Of a stretch of DNA of 64,000 nt, positions 12,632 to 24,812 are shown one piece after another (positions within the stretch are counted from its first letter, which is position 1; every line of letters starts with the position of its first letter). A program made the translations under genes and the position numbers. The notes beneath the pieces are model-generated. The model did no database searches. It was not told the origin of the DNA and was given only the letters and a program-made list of their open reading frames with translations. Source of the DNA: Chlorokybus atmophyticus (Eukaryota; Streptophyta; Chlorokybophyceae; Chlorokybales; Chlorokybaceae); assembly GCA_009103225.1 (NCBI GenBank), contig RHPI01001037.1, forward strand, positions 931,138-995,137, given 5' to 3'.

Positions 12632-13705
12632 TGCACTGCTGCTCTGGTCCAGTCTGGTCCGGTCACTAACAATAGGTTGCTGGACGTTTTGCCCGTTGTG
12701 CGTTCGAACCGGATCGCGGCGTTTGAAAGCCATCGACGAATCTTTAGCTGCCACGTTGCGCGCGTTATTTATTGCTGGTGACATCTCTTTTCTGATGAAC
12801 ATGCACATCTAGAATTGCCAGTTGGGTTGGCTACTAGCCAATGGCTAGTAACACGGCAACACTATAACACAAAGTTGGTGTACAATATGATATTGATATT
12901 GGGGTCAATTGGTAGCATAAAGCTTAATGGACTTGTAGAGTAGCAAACTACAGCAAAATCTTTCAGCAAAAACATAGCCGCTTACATAAAGAAGGCATAT
13001 AAGTCAATGATGGTGCGAGTGCAAGTTTACATGAAAGGGTTTCCCATACAATTACATAAATTGTTAAGGAATATGATGTGCATAATGTTATACAAATAAC
13101 ATCCATTGATGGATGCATCCGTTCAGCATTTGTGTAAACATTTGGTAGAGAATTTGCTTAAAGCTACTGATGAGACCGTTATACTGAATATCATGTTATA
13201 CATCGCTACATAATGCAACATCATGCATAGTTGTGGATATCACGCAAGTTGCCGAGTTGTCTTTGTTATAATGTAATGATGTATCAGTCATCTATACAAA
13301 CACATAGCCACAAATTTACAAGATTGAAGATGAAAATTGATCATTAATGACTTGCAAACACAAATTATATGAACATGCGGATGTGGAGTTTGATGCAAGC
13401 GTAGTAACGCAATTGACATCCTTAAATCTGCAATTGTTTCATATTTATTGTTAAAACTTAACTTGTCCATTGTTGACATACTACAACGTGTTTGTGACAT
13501 GCAATGTGCAATCGTTTTTGCCAACAGCCACTTCTGAAACAATACATACACAAAGTCTTGCACGCACCAACGCCCACAGGACACAACATACGTTCAAGTT
13601 TTTGCATGTGTGCATATTGCACGCATAGTCGCGTGCATATCAAAGTGTGTACAAAGTATAAACACAAAAAAAGACTAGTGTTGCAGAGATGTGTTGCAGG
13701 TTCCT
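12631..13705. other. AT-richer intergenic stretch, no gene seen
   Basis: This stretch separates the Rac/ROP start from the CEP131 stop. From about 12840 to 13690 it is clearly richer in A and T than the coding neighbours, and open frames are short. It should contain the CEP131 3' UTR near 13700. No RNA gene was recognised. Confidence 0.5.
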
Positions 13706-16700
13706 TTACACTTTGTCCATCAACAACACGCGTTCGGTCTGCTTAAGCCGTAGCTGGATGGCGCACAGCTCTTCTTGCAACTGCGAGATCTTCTCATCTT
13801 TTTTGTGGATGGCTTGCCGGACGCGAGCCTCCAATTGCGCGATCTCCGCGCCCTACATGATGACGCAATTGATCAGTCAAGTCTTGAAACTACCACAAGC
13901 TGCACGGACATATTACACATGCACAACAGATGGAGGGTGTTAGTCACACCCTCCATCTGCGGGAGGGTGTGACTAATACCTTGCGGTTATGAAGCTCGCT
14001 GCCTTCCCGTTCAGCAACCTTTGCTCTCTCATTTGCTACTACCGCAGCCGCCTCAGCTTGAGCCAACTGATCGAGTTCACACATACAAAGACACGCATGA
14101 GAGCCCCATAGGCATAACCACACAAATGTGCTCCCACAGTGCTCCCTGTCCCTGCAAACCTTGTGCAAGAGTGTGCTCTCTTTCTCGGAGTGGATTGTCT
14201 GACGCTCGCTAGCACGCGCAGCAGCCTCTTGCGCAGCCATATGCAGCTGCAAAACACAAAAATACCACCCGTTAGCACGCTTTCAAGGCAGAGATCCAAC
14301 ACATCTTCAAGTGGGTTGGTCTGCTGTTTGACACACACGACGCATTCTTATTCTCGTTTCATACACTCTTCTCCTCCTCTCACCTGTTGCTCCAGCTTGG
14401 TCACAATCTTTGCCTTCTGCTCCACCTCACTCCTCACCACCGCCAATTGCCTCGCCAGATCCGCACTCACCGCTTGCACCTGCACGCGCATCAACATGTT
14501 GGAGCGTGTCGTCGTCACCTTTGTGGAGTGGAAGCACAAGTGCATGTGTACAACACACCTCTTTGCGGTCCTGTTCGCGGGCGCGTTCGGCCTCGCGTGC
14601 GCGCCTGTCGGCGTCGCGGGCGCGCGCCTCCGCCTCGCGCAGCCGCTCTGTCTCCTGTCTGTGGCCGTCCTGCGCCTCCGAATCCAGACGTGAAAGCACC
14701 AATGCAATCTCGGCATCCCGCTCCCGCTCGCACCTTGCCGAGAGAGAAAGCGTGAGTGTACGTGTGCACGCGTGTACCTGTTCATATGCGTGTGCGTGTG
14801 CGTGTGCAATTGTGTGTGGATGCATGGGCAAGCATGCTGCGCTTGTGGCGTATGCGTATGCGTATGTGTATGCGTATGCGTATGCGTGTGCGTGGCTGTA
14901 TGTACGTGCGTTTATCTTACTTGGCGCGAAGTTCTTCCTCTTTCTCTTTCAATAGCTTGGTTGTGCGGTCGCGCTCGAGGCGCCTGAATGCATCCTGCTC
15001 TGCGCTCCACTCCTGCCAGTAGCCAATCAGTGTTGTTGATGCAACTCTTGTCTGTATATCAGTTACGTGGGGCAGTGGCCCATTGTGCTATAGTATGTGC
15101 GTGGGTGCGTGTGCACACGCCCACGCACCCTGTCCCCCCACCCACTTGTACACATGCACACACCTCGCGCGCGGCAGCTGTGTCGAGTGTGTGACGCCGC
15201 CTTGCCTCAGCCATCAAACGCTCGTGCTCCAGCTTCAGCGCCTCCTCCCTGCCATCAACACGGTCACAATGTCAACAAGCTTTTGTACTGGACATGATGT
15301 TGATGCCGACTGGGAGTAAACATACGTCCATGCAGAGCACATACACACATCATGCGAACGCACCTCTCTTTGGCCTCCCGGCGCAGCGCAGCCGCAGCAT
15401 CGTCGTGCCGCTGCCGCTCTTCATGGACACGCCTCTCCGCCCCCGCAACCTGCGCGGCAATGATGTTGATGCTGCTGACTGTTCAGATTTTGTTAAGCCT
15501 TACCTTCTCTGTCCAGTCCTCGGCCATGCGCACGCGCTGCATCGCAAGCTGCTGCTCGTACCTGCCATGTCAACACCACCACTGTCACCATTGTCTCGAC
15601 GTGCCATGATGACCGCATCACTGTCGTCATCACGAACATGTTTGACCCCAACCAAGCAGCATGCAGTGCAGGCAATCGCGCACCGGTCAGCGAGTTCCCT
15701 CGCCCGCGATGCCCCGGCCTCCCTCTCCCTCTCCACCGCCGCCTCCCTCTCCTGTACACGACCACCACCAATCAGCACACATCGACAACGAACACATGCA
15801 CTCGCAGGTACTCACGCACGCACGCACTCGCACGCACTCGCATGCACATACACGCACGTACATGCATCAATCCGCATACAGAGCGACGATGACACCCACC
15901 CTCCTTTCCACTTCAACACACTCCCTCACTCTCCCCTCCTCCCTCTGTCTCCCCTCCCCCCTCTCTCTCTCCTTCTCCTTCTCCCCCTCCTCCTTGACCC
16001 TCTTCATCTCCGCTCTGTGCCTCTGCATCAGTCGATGAATCTCCGGCTCCATCCCCTTCACGGTCGCCTCCTTGATCTGGCGGGTCTTCTCGCGCTCCCA
16101 CTCGACACGCTTGGCGCGCTCGGAAGCGAGCCAGGAGTCGCGGGCGCGCTTGAGCTCGGAAGACCATGCAGACTTGGACACGCGCTCACGCTCGGCGCGC
16201 TACAGTGGCACACATGACTGGTTGAGACGCGTGTATACACATGTACTCGCATGCACACCTATGCGTGTGCGCGCATAGGGCCACCTGCACGTATGCATGC
16301 ATGCACGCATGTACACGTCACAGACACTCATGGAGACAGGCCAAACAGCTCACGCACACAGGCACACTCGCATGCACGCACGCACGCACGCACATGCATG
16401 TGCACGTGCAAGCCCAAGACGTGGGTGCGTGTGCACACGTTTGTCTTAGGCACACGCACTCACGCACATGCACCGACACACGCCCACCTTTGCTTCCGCC
16501 GCCGCCATTTGCTTCTCCATCCCCTCGCACTTCTGCTCCATCTCCTTCTTCTCCCTCTCCAACTTCGCCTTCTCCCCCTCCCACCTCTTCCCCTCCTTCT
16601 CCCTCTCCCCGCTCACCCTCTCCACAGCGTCCTCGCACGCTCTCCTCAACGCACACGCCTCCTCGTTGGCGCGCGCCTCACGCTCCTCGATGCGTCTCTC

Positions 16701-17735
16701 GAGCTCACGCACGCGGGCCTCGCGCTCCTCCAACGCAAGCTTCGCGGTCGCCATGCGGGAACGGACGCCCTCGTAGACGGCGTTGGCCAACATGTCGGTC
16801 GTGTTGTTGGTGCTGGTGCGAGGGGTGGGGGTGTTGTTGTGGTGGTGGTGGGTGGTAGATGTGTCTTTGTTGGGTGTGAAGCTGGTGGAAGTGGACAAGT
16901 TGACGCTCTTGTCGACTTCGGCTAAGTAGGATAGCAGACTCGCCACCTTCTCACTGTTGATGGTACTGTTGATGCGGTTGCTGTTGCTGTTGCTGTTGTT
17001 GTTGTGCAGCTCAATATTGTTGTTGATTGTAGTGAGCCCACTACTTGAAGCGCGCTCGGCGGTGATTGCGTGCGTGTCGTTAATGATGCTGAGCTGGTCT
17101 TTCAACTGCAAAGCCACTTCACCTGCCATCTGTGAGTTCGTAGGGGAGGAGGACACCCCTTGCGCGTGTGCCACGAGTAATGTTGGGTTGAGCTCTGTGC
17201 ACTCCAGCGACTCGTCCAGCGACTCGATGGACAACAGTGTGGATGTGGGGTGACCTCTCTTGCTCAAACTGGATCGCCAGAACCCGGAGCCAATCGGGAC
17301 GGGAGAACCCATCCCGCTCGATCCAGATCCAGACTCTTCCCCCCCCCTTTTCTCCCTCTCATTGCTGTCGCGTAACAGCCACACTGAAGCGCGGCCGGCG
17401 ACATCGGCCCAACCCAAGTCGATATCAACACTTCTATCAACAAGTCTGCCAGTGTAACGACGCCAGTGGTGCTGTATCACGCGCGCGGCGATGTCCTGTG
17501 CAAAGCGGGAGAACGTGCCCGTCGACACAAACAGGGACTGTTGTCGTTTGGGTTGTGGATGTGATTGTTGTTGTTGTTGTTGTTGTTGTTGTGTTTGTCT
17601 GTGAAGGTGGTGGTGAAGTTGTGTCGGGCTCTCGCAGGAAGGCTCGGGGACTAATTGTGTTGACGATAGTGATGATGTGCTGAGGTGTTGGTGCGCGGTG
17701 GTGATGGATCGCATGCGCATTGCGTGGGGTGTCAT
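13706..17735 (-). CDS. CEP131: CEP131/AZI1-like centriolar satellite and ciliary coiled-coil protein
   Basis: CEP131 (AZI1) acts at centriolar satellites and the transition zone and is needed for normal cilia in animals (family knowledge). Twelve exons: 16488-17735, 15900-16199, 15684-15751, 15504-15561, 15364-15449, 15164-15248, 14921-15012, 14559-14733, 14384-14479, 14160-14246, 13980-14066 and 13706-13852. All are in phase, for about 842 aa; human CEP131 is longer. Near residue 85 lies an IQ motif, AARVIQHHWRRYTGR, where CEP131 also has one. A long charged coiled coil follows from about residue 320 to the end. Family-like blocks are TVKGMEPEIHRLMQRH, RYEQQLAMQR and ERERDAEIALVLSRLDSEA. A nine-Gln run sits near residue 50. 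The assignment rests on remembered similarity of these blocks plus the IQ/coiled-coil layout, so a different IQ coiled-coil protein remains possible. Confidence 0.78.
13927..13976. repeat. Overlapping inverted repeats at the last CEP131 intron donor
   Basis: Arms 13940-13954 and 13962-13976 are perfect 15-bp complements with a 7-base loop. Arms 13927-13939 and 13947-13959 are perfect 13-bp complements, also with a 7-base loop. The two pairings share bases 13947-13954, so only one can form at a time. The GT of the last CEP131 intron (minus strand, 13979-13978) lies two bases from the first arm. Confidence 0.85.
14770..14915. repeat. TG/CG-rich simple repeat in CEP131 intron
   Basis: Short units such as GTGTGC and TATGCG alternate for over 100 bases inside the intron between exons 8 and 7 of CEP131. 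Similar CACGCA-type runs occur at 15815-15875 and 16290-16400 in other introns of the gene. Confidence 0.7.
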
Positions 17736-20103
17736 CGTGTGAGGCTACTCTCAAGATGTCAGGTCTGCCATAAGAGAAAGATGCAATCAGAGTAGTGGAG
17801 GAGAGTGCTGTGATTGGCTCAGTCTAGTACGTGATGCTGACGTGCATTGTGTGTGTACTTGAGCATGTGTTGGCGAGGGACGTACTTGATATCTGCACGA
17901 TGCCTATGTGCCTTGCTTGCGTGTGTGCGTGTGTATGTATATGTGCGCATGGGGAGCGTGTGAGCGCGTAAGGTTTTATATACTGTGAGCGTGCATGCAC
18001 ACTCGCGTGCGCGTGTGTGGGCAAGACACGGGCGCGCTTGCTACCAGTGGGTAATTTGTTTTGTGGTTGTGTCCGTGCGCGCAATAGGATGAGTGAGTGC
18101 AAGCGTGTGCCCACTGGCTCATCCCATATCTGGCGGTTCTCTCTCTCTCGCTTACACACACAAGAGCTAGAGATTGTGTGAGAGAGAGAAAAACAGAGAC
18201 TTTGTGCGCGCTTGCAAATGACCTGGTTTTGTGGCTGTGATTCTGTCCGTTCGCGCGAGTGAATGCGTGCGTGAGCTCATCCACTTCGCCATTGGTCAAC
18301 TAGTTGCATTCTGCTGTGCACATGGATTATTTCCAAACAACAATCACGAGTGTAATGCGACCGCTGCTACACCAGGGAAGCATGCCTTACTTACTGAGCT
18401 TGTGCAGCTTGACATCACGCAGTGGGCGCGCTGCACAGGTAACACTGAAAGGAATACCAGTCAGTTGTCAGCAGACTCCTCCTCCTCCTCCTCCTCCTCC
18501 GCCGCCGCCGCCGCCTCCGCCGCCGCCGCCGCCAGCCCCGCTAACAGCAGTTAATCCATGTTCAGTGCCACGCAATCAGTGGGAGCTCGGCCAGCGCCGA
18601 TTTCTACACGAGAGAATGCGCCCGTATCGACAATCCGCCCGGACAATCCTCACGCTCCCCCTGTGATATACTGTGGTCACGTGTTGTTGCTGGTGCCTCG
18701 TTTTTTCCACTCCGCCAGAAGAAGTCCTCCCAACGGACCAGCCCTAATTTTCAGCTGCTAATTATCCACCTGATGGTTGCGTTTCACGCTTTTACGCTGA
18801 AAGGCTATGCCATTAGGCTACCAGGTAGGTACCTAACCTTGACATAACCATGCACGAAACTTGAATTGCTTCACACGACCTTGAGAGGTTTGTCTTTAAG
18901 TCGTGCAACTCAAAGTTGAAACTAAATTGGTGTACCATGATAACTATGATATTTGCACTTGCTTATCATCACAATTCATGACAAATTTTGTAATCAAATC
19001 ATGACTATAATTTATTATATTTGATACATGTGTACATCTTGTATAATATAGTACACATGCTTACATTCGTGATGCGTGGCTTACATCGTGCTATTGTATC
19101 ATAAACATTAGCAGTATCAATGACATTTACTAAAAATGCCGTCAGATTGTACTTTTACTTTTATGAATCAGCTAGTTAATAAATAATACGCACAACATAT
19201 AGCCTAGCGGTGGTTGTTTGATGATGGTAACTGCCTTTGCTGTGCATCTCACTCACTCCCTTGTAATCTTATGTGACTATGCGTGTTTAGCATGCTTGTA
19301 ACAGAGTGCACGTATACACATGTCATGAGCATGCATACGTATGATGTAGCACCCCATACACCCTTTGTAAATATAATGTAGCACTATAACGCGGGGCTTG
19401 ACCAACTAGGCCATGGTAGCAAAAGTCGCTACCATGAGAGGTTGTGTTTGCTTATCAATTGCTTACTAATGCTTCATAAGCCCTTCTTAGCGTATTCCAC
19501 ATTAACCGGCATTACAAGCACCGCGTATACAAATTTGAGTTGCATGGTTGATTGGTGGGTCGGTTGGTTGTATTACACATGTTAAAGGTTGTTTGTATAA
19601 CATCACAAAGCATTGCATTAATTGTACAAAAGGTATATGCTACTATATGCGTATCACCATGAGCGCACACGAGCAAACAACCGTACGCAATACAACTGCA
19701 CATACAAGCAACAATGCACACGAACATTGATTGTATATGTCACGCAAGTGGCTATCCGCAAATATGAAAGGCTGCTTTGCGGTAATATACGGAAGCACCA
19801 TGTTCATAACATCACCATTCATTAGAGCGTGTAATAACATGTCATCAATGAATGACATCACGTTGTTGGCTAATTTGCTGTTTGAAATAAGCTAAACAAG
19901 GGGGGGTGGGAGGGTACGTGTAGCATATGTGTGTAGAGTATGCTGATACGCTATGCTGGTATATGAGCATATGCTACATTGCTCAAACACAAACCACATT
20001 CTCTTTTCCAGCACACCCCTCTGTAACACGCGTGACTGTACTTTGATGCGTAGATGAGAGCAGACACCATCATGATTACAAGTGCCTTGCTGAAGCCCTT
20101 GCT
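17736..20103. other. Long intergenic region between CEP131 and ALDH22 genes
   Basis: This 2.4-kb stretch runs upstream of CEP131 and downstream of ALDH22. It starts GC-rich, holds a (TCC)n/(CCG)n tract at 18475-18535, and becomes AT-rich from about 18840 to 19900. TTACA at 20077 on the plus strand gives TGTAA on the minus strand 27 bases past the ALDH22 stop, like the algal polyadenylation signal. No protein gene or RNA gene was recognised. Confidence 0.5.
18475..18535. repeat. (TCC)n/(CCG)n trinucleotide tract
   Basis: About 20 trinucleotide units, changing from TCC to CCG. Read in other frames it gives proline, serine or alanine runs, but the flanks have no protein character. Confidence 0.8.
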
Positions 20104-23100
20104 CTAAGAAGTCCTGGATGGGCTATTCGGGGAACTCATACAACTTAAAATGTTGAGGACCGCCCGCGCCTTGGCTATCCATTGCGGATGGAAGAATAGC
20201 CAGATGAGAGAGGAAACAAATGGGAATGCCAATGGGCTTACAGGGTACTGCAGCAAAAGACAAGTATGAGCCGCTCATTATCGTTAAGGACGGGCAGGGC
20301 CGACTTGCATCATGAACAATAACAGCAAGCAAATATCTCGCACCTGTATGGGTCGTGGAATGTTGGTACTAATCAAAGGAAAGCGGTCTTCTGCTACTGC
20401 CTTTGCTCGACAGACCCCTCGCAAGCCTTCCACGCCTCCAAAGCGCCCAAACCCGCTTGCGCCAACTCCACCAAAGGGCAGCGACTGCCATGCAGGTCAG
20501 GTTGCATTATGTAAGTGATGTACAGTGTGTGTCGTTAAACACATGTAAAACTACAATTGACATAGCGAACCTGGCACACGTATGTGGCATTGAAGTCGTT
20601 GATGGATGTCATGCCAGCTCCTAGCCTAGAAGCAATGGCTTTTGCTCGAGCCTTGTTACCTGTGAGCTGCAGAATTTAGGCTATGCATAACATGAGGGTA
20701 ACGACCATAGAAGAGTACCTGAGAACACGCTTGAGCCCAACCCAAACGGCGTATCATTCGAAAGTCTCACAGCCTCATCATCCGTCGAAAACTTTATAAT
20801 CACAACAATTGGGCCAAACACCTGCCATCCAACACCATTATCAGTGACCGCAAATGGAAACTGGGCTGCCATCAGTGAGGAGTCACTTGCAACACACACC
20901 TCTTCTTTCATGACGCGCATTGAGGGCAACACATTGGAAAGAACCGTTGGCGGAAAGAATTGCCCGTGTGGCGAAGCAGAGCGACCTTCTTGACGAGTAG
21001 CTTTGCCGCCAGCGTGGAGCTTCGCGCCCAAAGCAACAGCGTCATCAACCAACTCCCTCATGCGCTGCGCCTGGCCTGGCATGCAAAGAGCACCGCAGTC
21101 TGTGCCTTCGTCTAGCGGAAGCCCCTGTGAGTGCCACACATTGGGCCAATAAGCGTTTACACTTGCAACCAGATTCGTGTCCATGCAAGGAGGTGTGCTG
21201 TGATGTGTATACCTGCCTGAGCAGAGAAACAGAGTGTAACAGCTGGCGCATGAACTCTTCATAGACAGATTCCTGCACAATGAATCGTTCGGCTCCAGCA
21301 CAGTTTTGACCACACGCTTGGAATGCAGCGCGCATAGCGATAGGCACGACCTGCACAAACAGCATGCGTGAGATACCCCCCGACAATATACACCATAGCT
21401 GTTCGGACACGATGTTGAGTGCTGCTTGGAGACCTGAGCCAAGTTTGCATCATTGCAGACAATGAACGGGTCTTTGCCGCCAAGCTCCAGCACAACGGGT
21501 GTCAGCGTCTCAGCCGCTGCTGCCAGGACCTGGCACACATAACAACATGCCAAATGTGAACATTGTGGTGCTGTAGCTTGAGGACAGCAGCATATGCCAA
21601 GTAGTCTGCACGTGTGACACCTTTTTGCCAACTTCTGTTGACCCTACAAACACCAGCTGGTCCACGCCAGAAGTGACCAGCGCACGCCCGGCAGTTGCAT
21701 AGCCAGTGACAACCTGGAAAGCTTTGAGACATCACATGCAGTTCACAACGTTTATTAAAGAACTTAGTGCTTAGCAAAGGACTGTACAGTACCTGAACGA
21801 GATCGGTTGGAGCTCCAGCTGCTTCAAGGGCTGCTGAGATGATACGTGCGTAGTACAGCGAAGACCAAGAAGCATATTCTGAGACCTGTTTGAGCCAGTG
21901 TGGAGCAGTTTGCATGCTAATAAAACGCCTGATCACACAACGCTGCAATGAGTGTTTATGGCGGTGTGGTTTACCTTGATGACAATCGCATTGCCGGCAA
22001 AGACGGCAGCCAGGAGGGGGTTCATGATGTTGTGGAAAGGGTAGTTCCAAGGCACAATCGCCCCTATCACGCCCAGCGGATGGTACTCGACGCTCGCCAC
22101 CTTGTGAAGCATCATTGCACCTACCGATCTCCGCTCTGGCTGCAACCTTCAACATAAAGCAGTGAGTTGTTTGGTGCATGTCACACAAGCAGTAGTGTGC
22201 GAAGTTGTGGGGTGAGTACCATCTCTCTCCTTCAGCAAGCAGCCAGCGTATCTTTTCACAAGTGACAAGTATCTCTCCCAAAGCCGCGTCTACCATCGGC
22301 TTCCCCGAGTCGATGGCTGCTGCCCTGAACACACAGAAGACAGCAATGAGACTGTCACCATCAAGTCCCGAATTACCCAACAAGCGTGTAACATACCTGC
22401 ATATGTCTTCCTGGTTTTCCAATATGGACTTCAGCAGAATGCGCAGCAGATGCCTCCGCTGCGTGAACGTGCTCGCGCTCCATGTCTGCTGCGCTTCGCG
22501 CGCCTTCCAGACTCGCAACGACACCTGGCAAGGATTGTGCATTCATCATATGCTGACACACAAACAACAAGTCTCATCCCAACATGATGATTTCTATTAG
22601 AGTAGCAACTTGGGCGCCAGTTTGCAACACCCTGCAAACAAGTCCAAACACATATGTAAGGTGCAAGCACCTGGTCACGGGTGAGCGCAGGCGCCGTGCC
22701 GAGAAATTGAAATGTGGCCGGGTCGTAGCATGGCACTGTGTCACCCTCACCCTTGCGTAGCCGTGCAATCTCCTCATCAGACACCTGCACATAGCTTGCA
22801 AGTAAGTCTTCAACACAGCTGTCAACCATGTAATCAACCAACTGAGTGAGGTGTTGCTAAACACGATGGGGCTGGTGGTATGAAACTGTCACACTCGGCG
22901 CTGACAGCACCACACACCTTGCGGGCAGGCTTGGTAGAGCTGCTGCGCTCAGTGCCGTCTGCTTCTTCAGCTGCGAGCAGCAATGACACTTGAGGTCAGG
23001 AGTGTCTCGTGTGTCTCTGTCGCTGTTTGTTAACCAAGCATGCAAGGCTTCGGTGCAAGCAAGTTACAAGCGCCAGCGCATGGACAATGCACAAACGCAG

Positions 23101-23496
23101 GCAAGCATGCTGTTGTGGTGCATGTTGTGACCAAGAGAGAACGTGAACAAGCGGCTGTCACATGCCACATGCTTGGCTTCAACTTCATTGCGTCTAGCCA
23201 TGGCCATGTATGTGAGGTGAGTGCGAGTGACAGCAAGCATAGAATAGGTTGGGGCTTGCTGATTGACCACCAGCCAGCAGGCAAGCAAGGCAAGACAAGG
23301 CACAAGTGCAGGCAAGACATGCAGAGAGGTAGGTAGCACCTGCGTCAGCAGCGGGCGGCGAGGGCCATGCCACGCGCACGGCTGGCACGAGCAGCGCGGC
23401 CTCCGCGAGCCAGGCGACTAGCCCCGCCTGCCAGTGCGCCGCCAGCAACAACGCCGCCGTCGCCGCGGCAGCGGCGAACCAGTGCACCCACTCCAT
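20104..23496 (-). CDS. ALDH22A1: Aldehyde dehydrogenase, ALDH22 family
   Basis: NAD(P)-dependent oxidation of aldehydes; ALDH22 is a green-plant family with an N-terminal membrane segment. Fifteen exons: 23340-23496, 22918-22970, 22671-22784, 22397-22524, 22220-22324, 21975-22146, 21793-21885, 21621-21713, 21434-21529, 21213-21350, 20900-21124, 20719-20821, 20571-20659, 20344-20484 and 20104-20247. All are in phase, for 616 aa, close to the plant enzyme. The first 40 residues form a hydrophobic segment, so a membrane-anchored secretory-pathway location is likely. [13 protein letters not shown], the catalytic Glu in ELGGKD near 320 and the catalytic Cys in [10 protein letters not shown] near 354 are present. 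[20 protein letters not shown] and the ALDH22-type tail after RPIQYPV are also present. Confidence 0.95.
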
Positions 23497-24812
23497 GCCG
23501 CATGCCCAGAGCGTCCACTGCTTGTCGTCATGTTGACGGCACCCATGTAATGCATTTCATTCTTGTGTGAGTTGCAGGGAAGCTGAACTATGCCAAGCAT
23601 GCCTGCCAATGCAAAGAAAGTTGTACATTGTTTTACTATTCCTGTCCGCTGCTGAGCTGCATATTTCTGCTGCTGCTGCTGCTGCTGGAGGCTGGTGGTA
23701 TACAAGCTGGCTACAAACACAGGGGGGCTGTAGGAGTAGGTGTAGAGTAGAGGGTAGCATTAGCCCGGTGGTCGTGTATGCGGCATTGAGGTGCGTGCCG
23801 TCTGTTGCAGGCAACTCGTGCCTTCTGAATCCATGCTCGCATCAGCACGTCGCATATCTTGTACACACCACCAGAGAGCGCTGTTGATCTTTGTCACAGC
23901 TGCTCAAGTGCACCTTATCGTGCGGCCTTGGAATGTAATAGGTGGTTGCACGCAGGAGAGTCTACCTCTCTCGAGTGTTCTTCAAAATGACAACATATGG
24001 CCTTGGAATGTAGCAGGTGGTTGCACGCAGGAGAGTTTTTGCCTCTCTCGAGTGTTCTTCAAGTCGACATGAACTGGTCACATCCCCTCCAACTTTTGGC
24101 ATCAGTTTGCCAAGTTTGGTGCTGTGAAAGTTTGAGCTTGGCACTAGTCTCCATACAGGATTTGCGGCTCAGTTACCTTTGTTAACAGGCGTGGACATGC
24201 ATGGAAACATCATTGGTCAGCCCGAGCACAGCGCATGCTCGTAACAAGGGGTGCAATGCGAGTGACTAGTCTTGACAACAGCAATGAGGGTAGGCACATA
24301 CATACAGGTAACATTGACGCAAATAAACTATGTCCAAGACCGCACACTGCACGCTACTGCTTTGCCTCCAGCCAAACATGCCAATTAACCTGCCGCGCAT
24401 GCATGCAACACTGTAGTACACATACGGTCAGAACCAAGTGCAAAGCAGTACGTAGCTCACTATGGTGTGGAAGCCACGATGCCAACAAGCATGGGTGCAA
24501 GCAGTGTTAATGCGGGATACTACAGACTCAAGAACTACCAAACTACTCAATTACAAGCGTGCGGCGCGCTATGCAAGCTAACTACGCTAGCTTATCAGTA
24601 AGGTATGTCTAACTGCAGCAGCTACTCATGAAAAGGTTGCTAATGCCGCAAGCTAAGATCATGATCACATCAGGGAGCAAGAAGAATGAGAATGAACAAC
24701 GAAGAAAAGCGGGCTATGTACACAATCTGAAATCTCTCGTTGTTGACCAGACCTTCACTGGATGCAACAACCTTGCGCGCTGGAATGGAGACCGCAGTGA
24801 AGACCCCATCTC
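23497..24812. other. Intergenic region between ALDH22 and Clp genes
   Basis: The region contains a (CTG)n patch at 23668-23688, a 75-base tandem duplication at 23924-24061, and the 3' UTR of the Clp gene near 24800. I see no protein gene or RNA gene. Confidence 0.5.
23924..24061. repeat. Tandem direct duplication, 75-base period
   Basis: The copy starting at 23924 and the copy starting at 23999 agree over about 60 bases with a few substitutions (TAATAGG against TAGCAGG, and TCTACC against TTTTTGCC). The final 13 bases differ. Each unit carries GAGAG...CTCTC, which could pair with itself. Confidence 0.8.

Noticed and set aside
14410-16858. Long Ser/Arg- and Pro-rich open frames on the plus strand
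   Set aside because: They are antisense shadows of the charged coiled-coil exons of CEP131.
18231-18666. Open frames with proline or serine runs
   Set aside because: They come from the TCC/CCG tract; the flanks show no protein character or splice logic.
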